Source: Rhizoclosmatium globosum (lineage: Eukaryota; Chytridiomycota; Chytridiomycetes; Chytridiales; Chytriomycetaceae). From it: a stretch of 64,000 nucleotides of DNA. A program made the position numbers and the translations under genes. The DNA lies in NCBI GenBank assembly GCA_002104985.1, contig MCGO01000022.1:531268-595267 (forward strand), in the 5' to 3' direction. The notes beneath the pieces are model-generated. The model made no database searches, had not been told where the DNA came from, and saw nothing but the letters and a program-made list of their open reading frames with translations. How positions within the stretch are numbered: the first letter of the stretch is position 1; every line of letters begins with the position of its first letter. This document shows, one piece after another, positions 53,732-64,000 of this stretch.

Positions 53732-54502
53732 AAGCTCTAAATGTACGAGATTTCCGAGCGCGTCAGGTATGAATCCTGACAGATTGCAATTATCAAGTTT
53801 AATTTGTTGTAGATGTGAAAGGGTCCCCAGGAATGTAGGAATAGGGCCTTGTAGTTGATTTTGAGAAAGATTGATTACTTGCAATTCATTAAATCTTTCC
53901 AGGAATTCAGGTATTCTTCCCGTCAGTTTGTTACGCGACAGTGACAATGTGCGAAGTTCAGTCAAAGTAGATAATTCAGGTGGAATAGGCCCGGATAACT
54001 CGTTTTCGTCAAGAAGAAGTCGCTGTAGGTGGATCAAGTTGCCGATTTGTATTGGAATATGGCCAGAGATATTACAGGACGAGAGGTTCAGTTCTATCAG
54101 ATGTTCAAGTCGTCCAACCAAGTTTCCAAAGTGACTTGAAGAAGCAATCGGGAATTTCGTTGACTGCCAATGAATTTCGCTGAAGACTGAGAGATGACGT
54201 TGAATGTAAGAAGTCTGGAATGCTTCGCACCAAGCAACACAAATGATATCAAGAGACGAAGCCTTGGACTTAGTCGGCCTTCGCACATCAGATATTTGAC
54301 AGTGTATGTTTGGGAAGATTCTCTTCATTGTCATATGTGTGAAGTGACGTGCCGACAGGTTGGAGTGGAACCACTGGTTCAGACGTCGGAATTTGTGGAC
54401 AGTTTGTGGATGGAGCCATGAAAAGATAAGGAGAATCAACTCCGTTGGAACTAGAGAGATATCCAGTACTCGAGCTTTCTCTTGTTGGATGAGATCCGTC
54501 AT
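53579..54502 (-). CDS. F-box and plant-type leucine-rich-repeat protein E
   Basis: Intact single exon. 54502 is the first ATG in frame (MTDLIQQEKARVLDIS). F-box-like motif VPTELILLIFSWLHPQTVHK with FRRLNQWFHSNLSARHF, then about six plant-type LRRs (e.g. LTELRTLSLSRNKLTGRIPE), shorter than copies A, B and D. The C-terminus ends abruptly after TKFTCFFPLISLAV. It lies outside the main array on the other strand, so the family is dispersed as well as tandem. Function as inferred for copy A. Confidence 0.82.
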   Translation of the reverse strand: MTDLIQQEKARVLDISLVPTELILLIFSWLHPQTVHKFRRLNQWFHSNLSARHFTHMTMKRIFPNIHCQISDVRRPTKSKASSLDIICVAWCEAFQTSYIQRHLSVFSEIHWQSTKFPIASSSHFGNLVGRLEHLIELNLSSCNISGHIPIQIGNLIHLQRLLLDENELSGPIPPELSTLTELRTLSLSRNKLTGRIPEFLERFNELQVINLSQNQLQGPIPTFLGTLSHLQQIKLDNCNLSGFIPDALGNLVHLELLHLQNNKHIIGGVPPTFSALTEIQEVKLGGTKFTCFFPLISLAVRGSGVC

Positions 54503-54612
54503 GATAGTTGTCAATGTCGATTTTTGTGCTACACTTTTTTGCTTGACTGCTTTGTAACTACATTGGCAAGAAATAACCAAATCCAATTTATTAAAACAGC
54601 CTCAAAGAAACT

Positions 54613-57600
54613 CACTTTTTCCCTTTCTTTTTCGCAGCGGCAGCGTCCTTTGCTTGCTCCTCGGCTGCACCTTCCAACGCCGCCAACTCCGCTGCCCGTT
54701 GCATTTCCTGCTGCAACTTCAACTTTGACGCATCTTCGTACCTATTACCATTTAATAAGCTGTCAAATGCAGCAATTGATTCCACTTACTCTTTCGCTAC
54801 TCTTGCTCGATACATCTCACGTCTAATCTGGTCTTCTCCCTTTTCACCATCAATATCCTGGAGTCGCTCTTCCATTTTCTCTTGAATGTAATGCTTAACT
54901 CGCATGCGATATTCTTTTTCCGCCAACCGCATTTTTAGCACTTCATCATGGAATTTGACGTGCTCCTGCATTCTCTCAAGTCGTTTTTGTGCCCGCTCTT
55001 CCTTTTCTGCTTCAGTCAAGACTCGGCCTTTTAATTTCGATGGTAGTGGCGGAACCCATGTTGTGGCAAAACTTTGCTTTCGTGAATCAGGGAAGACGGA
55101 GACGCGACCTTCCTCATACTCAGATTCTCTCACAAAATCAGCCTCTTCTGCAACGGATTCGACTGACGCCAACTGGTTGGATTGTGATATGGATTCAGTC
55201 GATAACATGGTGAGGTCTCTTGAGTGTCGTTGAATGTGCTTCATCAAACTCTTTCGACCATAGGCTTTTGACTCTCGGTTTGGTGCCTGCGATTGTCTTC
55301 CAGTGACTGACGTTCGAGCTTCGACTAGTGATGTTCGTTTCGCATCCAAGCTTTTTTTATATCCTCCTGGAAGAATCACACTTGGCATTTTAAACTCAAA
55401 TGCATCTCCCGGAAGAGGAGGCTTTTGTGATAGATGTGCGCCCATTGAGAACAGAGTTGCGCGGCGAGTATAAGACAGTTTGCCTTTAAGATATGCTTGT
55501 AACTCGTTGACAGTCGCTGGGCATTCTCCTGTGTCGTTATCGTCTTCCTCTGGTATTGTCATGATGGAGTCACTCATAAATGAAATGTTGGTTACTTTTT
55601 GGGGAGAATCTGTGATCTCGTTCAATAAGTTATCCACGGATTGATTTTGGAAATTCTCATTGCTATGAGGTTGTGGTGTAGCTGGCGCAACTTCAATTGA
55701 AAACGGCTGCTGCCCCTCAAGAGCAGGCGATCGAGCCTCAACGCTCAATGGTGCTCCAGTTAGAGGAGAAGAGACTAAATTGGGTTTTGAGTTGAATTTG
55801 GTCAGAGTGTCACTGGCTGCGGTGGCGGGTTTACTGCTCGGAACAGTCAACGAGGTCAAATCCAGATTTTCATCGAGTAAACTGTTTGCACGACCCAAAG
55901 ATCCTTCTGTTGAAGTTGTTGTAGGTTTAGCGATTTCATACTGCACCTTTTCTCCATTTGTCCCGAAAACGCTTGGTTGGACGGGTATAGTATCAAGCCG
56001 TCTTCCGCCATTCATGTTCTCTTTGAGGATTGTCCAAGGCTTGAAGACAATGTCACTTCCCACTGCTGTAACAACAATTTCTTTAGGCTTTCCAATTACT
56101 GGCGGAGGATTTTCATCAGCAGGTGGGGTCATCATGATAACGACAGGTTTAATGGTTCCGGACTCAGTCAACCTCAAATATTGGTCTCTTGATTCGCGAG
56201 CCTTTGCAGCACGGCCTGGTTGATTCGCCTCCCACGAATCTTTGATCATCTTATATCGATCCTCTTTCTCGGTATCCTTTACTACGATTAACGAAGTTGT
56301 ATCTGTCGATATAACACGCAGTTTCCACATCCATATCGGTTCGGCTGGACCAGCTGGACTTGTCGCTTCAACAGCTCCGGGTCCAGCAGATTGTTTCTTT
56401 TTGGCTTTCGATGGAGATGCTGAAGATGGAGCGGGCTTTCCACCTCTGGATGTGGGTCGGTTTGCATCTGATACAGCGGCTTGAACGTTTGGCGATGTTG
56501 GTTTCATTTGGTCAAGGGGCTGGATAGTTGCTTGGAGGACATAACGATGTTTTGGGAGAGGCTTCTCCTATAATGCAGATCATTTAGAAATTCCCAAAGC
56601 AAAGGGGCTTACCCCTAATGCTGCAGCAACAGCAGCAGCGGATTCCTTTGCGAGACGCTCCTTTTCTTCCTTTTCTTTGGCTTCCCTTTCTTTATCTTTC
56701 TTGTCTCCTTTACCACCCGCTGGTGCTGTGGCAGGGCTGATTGTTTCTTCAATAACTTGGACCAGATTCACTGCGTGAATGGTTGCAACTCCTTTCCCCG
56801 AAGCTGATGCAATTTCAACATCATTATCGAATAATTGAAGCTTCAGCACTGCTTGCGAAAGGGAAAACGTGAGTTGGAAAGAAGCCATACTTTCAGGACC
56901 GTCTTTCACTTTCAGCACAGATCTACGATGAAGCCGTCATTAAAATCGATTTCTAACTTGATAAAATGATCAAGGTACCTGAATAAGATATTGTGCTTAT
57001 TTGGAACATATCCATCTTCAAAGTCTTGTGTGATGGGCTTGACCGACAGCTCCGTTGGTGGCTTTTCGGGAGCATAGACAGGAGTCGGGTCAGAAATAAG
57101 TCTGAGTTTCCATTTTCCAGCAGGCCGTGCTGCAACAGTTCGACTGTCCGCGAGAAGTGTGAAACCATTCTAACAGGCGTTTAACGACATGTCGTCCTTA
57201 CATATTTAACTCACTGTGTTTGGATGGAAATGGCGAGATTTTAAATTATGGAATATGTTTGGTAACTCTTTGCCTGTGTCGTTGTCGAACATCCGGAGAC
57301 AGGTGGACGCTTGAAGACTATCTGGAACGTACAATGAAGCGGCGAGGTAGACTGGCTCAGTGAAGCGTAACTGATTCCTACGTCCTTTTTAAATATACAA
57401 CTGACTTCATAGAAACACATACTTGAACAACATAAACCACGAGTTTGCTTGTTGAGCAGGAAATGTTTCGTCGATGTCACGTACACAGAGACCAAGTCGT
57501 TCCGATACATATTTTGCCTCATCCTCCAACAAAAACTCGTCTCGAGACCAGAAAGAAAGGCTGTAAGATGTTGGGCAATCAACAACAAATCGAAACGCTA

Positions 57601-59987
57601 CGTTGCTTTTGGAATTAATCCGTCAGTATGATTTCGTAAGCGGAACCCTTATATTACCCTGCCGGAAAATTGAAATATGTGGCAAGAGTTGAATTTGTGC
57701 TCAGTCGAACAACTGGCTTTTGAGGAACTTTGGAAGATTCTGGGTCAAACTTCCAATCGTATTGCTCTATCATCAACGACGAAATCTGAGGCAAACCATC
57801 CATTTTGACTCGGCCAAATGTCGAAAGCGAGCAAAATATATGACAGTCCTTGGCCACGTCAGGAAGATCTGATAAAAAACATTAGCGTTTTGATTGGCAA
57901 GGAAAGGAGCAACATACATAAAAGTGGTGGAATCCGAGTAGCATCGACAGGCTTTGCCGGATCTACAATATTCTGAATAGTTCGAAGCGTTTTAAACGAG
58001 CCTTGATTGTGATAAATCATAAGATGCCTATGGATGAATCAAATGTTGAAGAACTTTAACCAGGACAACAATGAAGTCACCTATACGATTTCGCGAACTC
58101 AGAGAATGATATCGTAAATTCCGTGCAGTCGTCGGAATTTGAAACCTCGTCGCCAGGTTTTGATCCTGGTGGGATTGTCTTTTTGTTTCGTCTGTTATAG
58201 AATTTCAATAAATATATTAATTTAAATAGTGGTATAGTCACCCAAGAGAGAAGTAATGCTTCATTACCAACACCTTCTCGGTAGTGATTGGTGTACCATC
58301 CTCCTCTTCTTCAATGGTGACTTCTTTCACATCACAAATCCGAAATAAATAGCCGATTGTCGTGAGATCAAGCTTCTCTGACGCATCCTTTGCAATTTCC
58401 TCGTTAGTACTATGTTGACCCACCATCAACTCACATCTCCAAAACGTAACGCCAAAGCAATAGTGTAAGGACCGTTCTTTCCTCCGCCAGGGGTGTTAGG
58501 TACTCCTTTGTCCGCAGCTGTTGTTGTAACCTGGGCTGTTGATGGAGCAGCAGCGGCGGCCGCGGCTGCAGCTGCAGCTGCACCTCCTTTGGCAGGTGGA
58601 GCAGGTGCCGCAGCTACTGGAGCGACAGGAGCTCCCCAAATCACGTTTTTTGGTGCCGATGGAAAGCTCATCAAATTCTTGAGGTTCAAGTCGTTCAGCA
58701 CTCCCCACAGTCGATTCACACGTTCTTCGCGATCCCAAACGGCAATTCGCTCCGGAACCCATCCTTTTAAGGCATGCAGGACATCAAAATCTCCATGTTC
58801 GAATGAGGCACGGGTTCCATTTCCCATACACCCATTGAAACTTGTTGAACTGGCGTCGTAGTCTTTATAACTTGCTGTAGCGACTTTCAAAAGGGCTTTT
58901 GTGATCAAAACCGGCCAGATTTCTTGCGGCGTTGGACTGAAGATCACAAGTGGACGTCCTTGTTCGTCGACTGGGATTCTGTCATCCACAATCACTTTTC
59001 GCCAACATCCAAGCCAAAAGAGCTTCACTGCGTATCGACCAGATGGGTTATACATGGGTAAACCGTCTTTTCCTTTCGGGTACAAGTTGTCCCACGGAGT
59101 GAACTCGTCAGGGAGGTTGTTTGCACGAGAAGTCTTTGATTGATCATATAGAAGGTGAAAAGTTGCGAGGATTTGACGGATTAATTCGGATCCAATCAGA
59201 TGGCGATTTTGCTGAAATAATCTTGATGTCGCAGCCAAGTTTTCCTTTTCCGTGTCTTGGGCTAAGACAGTAATATTCACATCTTCTACAAGATTTATGG
59301 AAGATGCGTTTTGTCCCTGGCTGTCGATTCCAGAGAACATAATATCTGGAGCTGCCGCTAGCAAGTTTGTGTTGGAAGTCGACGCCGCGACTGGGTGTTC
59401 ATACTCTACAGAATTATTCTCGACTACAGTGCCGTCTACGGTAGCTTCGTTCTCATCTCCAGGTTGTAATTTTGCTCTCGCGCTTGCTGTGTGTGCCGCG
59501 TTTGCAGCAGAAGGAGTTGCTACTGGAGTAGCGATTGGAACAATGCAGAACGAGTCTTCAACTAAAGCGGGTGCAGCGACTCCAATAGGGGTTGATCCAT
59601 CGCCAAGTATATCAATATGTCTATGGTTTTGTAAGACTAAAGGGTAAGGACGCGAATCAATAGCCCCTACCTCTTCTGTACATATCCATTTTGATTCGAG
59701 TTTGGTGGTAGTAAAGTGCGAAGTGATTTTGGTAGAGGAGCAAACCCTTCTGGGTCCTCAAACGTGTGTTTTGTCGACCACTTCTCCGCCGCTATTTCCG
59801 CGTCACTCCACTCAGGGAATATGATAACTGGAGCCTCGACGGGATCGTCAATTTGAGCACCGATCATAGAGGATGCTGCAGCGGCTGCTGCATTTGCCAA
59901 AATTGTTGATGCTCCTTGTGCCGTCTTCTTGAGGCTTCCAGATTTCAGAGCAGCGCCCGCTTTGGCGCTGTCAATAACTTTCTTCAT
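54613..59987 (-). CDS. ADGB: Androglobin-like protein with calpain-like domain
   Basis: ATG 59987 (MKKVIDSAKAGAALKSG), stop 54613-54615, more than ten short introns, total near 1600 residues, close to animal androglobin. The N-terminus has FPEWSDAEIAAEKW and FEDPEGFAPLPKSL, both androglobin-typical. The calpain-like region (about 58700-59260) reads ELIRQILATFHLLYD, NPSGRYAVKLFWLGCWRKVI with VDDRIPVDEQGRPL, QEIWPVLITKALLKV and LKGWVPERI. I do not see the calpain active-site Cys motif. A poly-Ala tract lies at about 58555. I could not identify the permuted globin domain. The C-terminal third is disordered, then a charged helix (YRMRVKHYIQEKMEERLQDI) and a KKKGKK end. In animals androglobin is needed for sperm flagella, so a flagellar role in zoospores is a fair inference. 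Exons: 54616-54738, 54786-56507, 56580-56918, further parts to 59987. Confidence 0.8.
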
Positions 59988-60321
59988 ACTATGAGTTCAG
60001 AGGGATTTGGTTGGTTGTGCTGGTAGTTGAAGTGGTTGGAATGAAACTGACAATTCTTATTATCTCTAAATTCTGTTCCGCAACACTCAAACCTATGAGG
60101 GAAGGGGGGTATTATAAATGATTAATAATTCAAATCTTCCCAAGCCTACAGTTCTTTAGTTTTGCCTCTCTGTGCATTCTTTTTATATCCCAAAAGCCGT
60201 CTGCTCAGTAATGACGAAACCTTCTCTTATCGTTATCGACTTACTAACTGAAATCGAGCACGTGGGCAAGCCAGAAGGAAGGGTCTGACCAAAAAGTTAA
60301 CTCACAAAAATTCCAAAGGCC
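59988..60321. promoter_or_regulatory. Divergent intergenic region between androglobin-like gene and NDE
   Basis: 334 bp between two outward-reading starts. No TATA box next to either ATG; contains pyrimidine-rich stretches. It probably carries both promoters. Confidence 0.4.
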
Positions 60322-62172
60322 ATGCTCGCGTTATCTCGAGCGCCAGTTCGTTTCGCCACCGCCAAAGTCCCAACGTCGCGGTTCAGCAGTACCGTAGCTA
60401 CATCTACTCCAAAGGCACCTCGATTCAAATGGACTAAACGGGTGCTCAAGGGTGAGTGTAGTTTCTTACAAATCGGAGCTGTCAATCCTTTGTGTCTCCC
60501 TCGAGATGCTTATCACCCACGACCCCCAACCTTGCAACCCACGCCCTCTCCTTCTCAACCACCCTAACCTCGTACTGTCAAACAGGTTCGGCCGCCGTGG
60601 GTCTCGCCGTGTTTGCCTGGACCGTCTACGAATCGCGCCATCCACTGCCGCAGTTCGAGTGGGACCACAGCAAAGAAACAATCGCAATCCTTGGAACTGG
60701 ATGGGGATCAACCTCGCTCCTCAAAGATCTCGACACTGAAAACTACAACGTCGTCCTCGTTTCTCCACGCGCCTATTTCCTCTTTACACCACTCCTCCCA
60801 AGTAGTACCGTTGGAACTGTCGAGTTGCGCTCAATTATGCAGCCTATTCGTTTCTTGACTAGATTCAAGAGGAGGGAGATCTTGTATGTCGAAGGAAACT
60901 GCACAAACATCGATCCTACAAAGAAGGTGATCACTGTCGAGGACAGCAGTGAGATCCAGGGCGCTGTTTCGAAATCTGAAATCAAGTACGATTATCTTGT
61001 TGTTGGTGTTGGTGCAGAGAATGCCACATTTGGAATCCCTGGTGTCAAAGAGAATGGTGATATAACCCCTTATCGGACAGATAATTCAATGCTAATCACC
61101 ATTTCTTCCATCACCAGCCTGTTTCTTGAAGGAAGCTTGGTACGATTTTCTTATCGTTCCATGTTTTTTACGTATTGCTAACGAGAGAAAACAGGGATGC
61201 ACGTCGAATCAGAACCCAACTTCTCGACTGCCTCGAATCCGCTACTTTCCCAGGCCAACCCGAATCAGAAATCAACCGTCTCTTACACATGGTTGTTGTG
61301 GGTGGAGGACCCACTGGAGTAGAATATGCTGCAGAACTGCACGATTTCTTGAACGACGATATCCAAACCTGGTACCCGGACATTGCTGGAAAGTTTAAAA
61401 TCACTCTTGTTGAGGCGACACCTCATGTACTCGGAATGTTCCCGAAAGACCTCATTCAATATACGGAACGCACTTTTGCGGAAAAACAAGGTGGAGATTT
61501 TGAACAATACGATGGTGAAGGAGGTGCATCAAAAAGATATTTTGGTGTTGAATAAGGATAAGGAGTTGGAGACGATTCCGTTTGGGCTTCTTGTTTGGGC
61601 GACTGGAAATACTGCGAGACCACTTGTCTCGGATTTGATTTCGAAATTGCCAAAGGACTTGCAGAACCAAAGACGTGGTCTTGTTGTGGATGATTGGCTC
61701 GCGGTGAAGGGATCTAAGGGATCAATCTATGCATTGGGTGACTGTTCAGCTACAAAGTGGGCTCCTACAGCTCAAGTTGCTTCTCGACAAGGAGCATACT
61801 TGGCAGAGCAATTTGCTCAATTGTACGCCTTGAAGCGGGAAAAGAGCAAGTTTGTTGAAGAGGGGAACAAACCTGAAGAATTTTTGCAAAAGCTTCAACC
61901 ATTTGTGTAAGTGAGACCTTTCTATTCGTTTGGAACGAGATCCTAAGATATTTTCATTTTGTAGTTACAACCACCAAGGATCTCTTGCATATGTTGGCGG
62001 TGATAAGGCTATCGCTGACCTTCCTTTTGGTATTCACTTGAGTGGAGCCATGACCTACCTGTTCTGGCGCTCTGCTTACATGAGCAACCTGTTCTCACTG
62101 AGAAACAGAGTTCTCGTTGGTTTCGATTGGTTGAAGGCCAAGACTTTCGGCCGTGACATCTCCCGCGAGTAA
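60322..62172 (+). CDS. NDE1: Alternative (type II) NADH dehydrogenase, mitochondrial
   Basis: Exons 60322-60451, 60586-61056, 61118-61139, 61195-61906, 61965-62172. It transfers electrons from NADH to ubiquinone without proton pumping. The N-terminus (MLALSRAPVRFATAKVPTSR) is a mitochondrial presequence. FAD site: IAILGTGWGSTSLL. NADH site: MVVVGGGPTGVEYAAEL. Further: FLFTPLLPSSTVGTVE, LLVWATGNTARP and YALGDCSATKWAPTAQVA. Exon 3 has only 22 nt and encodes most of ACFLKEAW, the family motif, which confirms it. Near 61490, in GAAAAACAAGG, the frame must shift to continue as NKVEILNNTMV; an A-run length error fits. There is no EF-hand insertion, unlike some external calcium-binding NDEs. Confidence 0.92.
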
Positions 62173-62386
62173 ACCAAGGCGAATCCCATAAATCGCATTC
62201 TTCCTTCAAGTTTCCTCCCCAAGTTTTGTTTGTTAGCTTATTACGCATCGGTTCTAGAACCTCTAATGGGGAGCAATAATAATAAAAAAAGGCGTTTGAA
62301 GCAATTTTTTATGAACGTATCAGTACAAAAAAAGACATCATCCCAAATCAACGAATATATATACGGAGCTTTTTTTTAAACAACAT

Positions 62387-63788
62387 TTACTGCTTTGGTG
62401 GAACGTACTCCTCAACGAGCATCTTGGAGAATTCCTTGATTTTGTCTACACCACGAACTTCCTGGGTCAAGAGTGGGAGCTTGATGATGTGGAAGTCTTC
62501 GTACAAGTCGTGGATTTGGTTCAAGTATTTCGCTTGCATCTTGGCACGCACGAGACATTGGTCACAGTTAGATTCTACCAGTGGTGGGAACAATTTAGCA
62601 ATTGCAGAATCCGATGTAATCAATAAAACGACTCTTACCCTTCTTTGGGTACAACAACTGGTTCACAATAATATTGTGCACATCAATATTGAATCCAGCC
62701 AAATCCTGAATCATTCTCTCCGTCTCATACAAAGACAAGAACTCTGAAATACAGACACAAATGAATGTAGTCTTATCCGGGTCCTGGAACTGCGTGTTGA
62801 CCTCCTGAATCACACTTCTCATGCTATTCAACTTTTCAAACATGTCTTCCGGGCTCGCACCTTGGGCACCCATCAAGCTAGACATTTGAGAAATCATGGG
62901 TCCAAAGCGTCCACCGAGTTCACTCAATTTTCCGAGGGCCTTGTCGAGGACGGAAGGGAAGGAGAGGAAACGGAGGGTGTGGCCTGTTGGGGCTGTGTCA
63001 AAGACGACGGTTGAGTAGTCGAGGGATTTGACGAGTTTCATGACTTCTGCGAAACCCATGGCTTCGTCGACACCTGGGATGGCGAAGGCGAGCTCTTGGA
63101 GACCGGTTTGCATGGCTGAGTCTTCGGCTGTGTTGTTGGTTATGACGTGGTCAGCTTCTTTCGGGTTCTCCTTCCTTCTTCGCTACTTACAGTTGCTGTC
63201 CAACATTTCCTGCATGCTGCTGTTTGGGTCGATTTCCATGGCGTACAAGTTGTCGAATCCGTTCACGAGCATAGGAACCTTGGTAAACTTTTGGCAGAAG
63301 GCATCTGTAGTGTTGTTTCAGATTTCCCTAGTATCCCCACAACCAAACTCGAAGTGAAACTAACCAGACAAGTTGTGAGCCGGGTCCGTCGAGATCAAGA
63401 GAACCTTCTCTCTGACAGCGGCAAGTTGAACGGCAAGGGAACATCTGTTTTGGGCCGAACGGAATGAGTAAATTGGAGTGAAGCAGAGGGAAGCGAAAAA
63501 CGTCAAAGGCAACGTACGAATTAGTGGTCTTTCCGACACCACCCTTTCCTCCGACAAAGATCCATCTGAGAGACTCTTGGTCGAGGATGTTTTGGATGTT
63601 TCCTGGAAGTTGTTCGTCGGCTAAAAGGGGATTGGGAGAGTTTAGAGCACAGTTTGCGGGTACAGGCTATGAGGGAGTCAGGGATACAGGGCCCTTTGTG
63701 CATGTTCCAATCATGTCAATGCAATCACACTTTGCTGTTCCAGGTGGCAGTCTTCAAGGGGCAGTCCTAGTTTGAGGCACTCACCCAT
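62387..63788 (-). CDS. GET3: GET3/ASNA1 tail-anchored protein targeting ATPase
   Basis: Exons 63785-63788, 63518-63620, 63365-63444, 63191-63304, 62639-63127, 62387-62574; all junctions are GT-AG and in phase. It carries tail-anchored proteins from the ribosome side to the ER receptor. Motifs: deviant P-loop [26 protein letters not shown] (switch I), [12 protein letters not shown] (switch II), the hydrophobic-groove region [15 protein letters not shown], and the zinc-binding CDQC pair of the homodimer. Exon 1 contributes only ATGG, so the start codon and first base of Ala-2 are alone on a 4-nt coding exon. The gene is convergent with NDE1 and head to head with a secreted-protein gene, starts 47 bp apart. 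Confidence 0.95.
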
Positions 63789-63835
63789 TTTGTATTGTCC
63801 TTTTTTTCCAGCCAACCAACTCAACAACCAAACCA

Positions 63836-63974
63836 ATGAAGGTCTTCATCGCCGCCGCCTCGCAACTCTCGCCATCTTCAGCACAACTGCCTCGGCCCAA
63901 GAAGCAAACCATCCCGCAAAAGTGACTAAAGAATGGACGTTGCCAATCGGAATTCAATGGGACACGCTGCGAAA
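63836..63974 (+). CDS. 5' exon of a secreted protein (partial, one apparent base lost)
   Basis: ATG 63836 (MKVFIAAA); after one presumed lost base near 63863 the frame continues LATLAIFSTTASAQEANHPA, together an ideal signal peptide with cleavage after ASA. The mature part begins with KVTKEWTLPIGIQWDTLRK, then a donor GTGAGG at 63975. The remaining exons lie outside the window. The family cannot be named from this piece; start of a multicopper-oxidase-like protein is one possibility but unsupported. Confidence 0.5.
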
Positions 63975-64000
63975 GTGAGGATGCTTTACCTTTACCTTTA

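Noticed and set aside
58493..58861. Plus-strand ORF with poly-Ala
   Set aside because: Antisense of the poly-Ala tract in the androglobin-like gene.
1..64000. CRISPR arrays, rRNA genes, bacterial operons or phage genes
   Set aside because: No regularly spaced repeats, no rRNA sequence and abundant spliceosomal introns; the window is eukaryotic throughout.

Overview
The window looks like the compact nuclear genome of a zoosporic, chytrid-like fungus. Genes sit close together and carry many introns of about 45-100 nt with GT-AG borders. Several encoded proteins belong to lineages with flagella or animal-like cytoskeletons: an androglobin-type protein, a CAMSAP/Patronin-like CKK protein and an SH3-WW-PH-RhoGAP protein. 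Other genes are standard eukaryotic housekeeping genes (casein kinase 1, ARB1/ABCF2, GET3, alternative NADH dehydrogenase, RAD18, TAF8, Bin3/MEPCE). The assignment to Chytridiomycota is inference; no rRNA is present.

Layout. 1-12837: a very large Ty3/gypsy-type LTR retrotransposon on the minus strand that runs off the left edge. It holds small ORFs upstream of gag, a Gag-protease-RT frame of 1844 codons, RNase H, then an exonuclease III/AP-endonuclease-like (EEP) domain, then a DD35E integrase with a chromo-like tail. The EEP nuclease between RNase H and integrase is the most unusual observation here. 12838-22266: casein kinase 1, an ARB1-like ABC-F ATPase and a CAMSAP-like gene, all on the plus strand. 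22267-26180: mostly non-coding, with tRNA-Trp, tRNA-Leu and tRNA-Glu and a GC-rich hairpin repeat. 26181-31186: a secreted HELxE protein with a Cys-rich tail; a TATDN3-type gene interrupted by a 593-bp hAT element with a perfect 8-bp target duplication; a Bin3-type RNA methyltransferase; a small Cys-rich secreted-type protein; and a second identical tRNA-Trp. 31400-46317: two cytochrome P450 paralogues and a P450 fragment around an array of F-box plus plant-type LRR genes, with a SAP/AT-hook protein, an AAGAB-like gene and RAD18 between them. 46809-64000: RhoGAP protein, TAF8 (head to head with it), a paralogue of the small Cys-rich protein, a homeodomain-like gene, a fifth F-box-LRR gene, the androglobin-like gene, NDE-type NADH dehydrogenase, GET3, and the 5' end of a secreted protein.

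A recurring technical feature matters for every reading of the window. Many otherwise intact coding sequences are broken by apparent loss of one base, clustered at about 2.8-4.8 kb and 36.4-46.2 kb, with the protein motifs continuing perfectly in the next frame. This looks more like local consensus error than ordinary pseudogene decay, so several genes reported as frameshifted may be intact in the organism.
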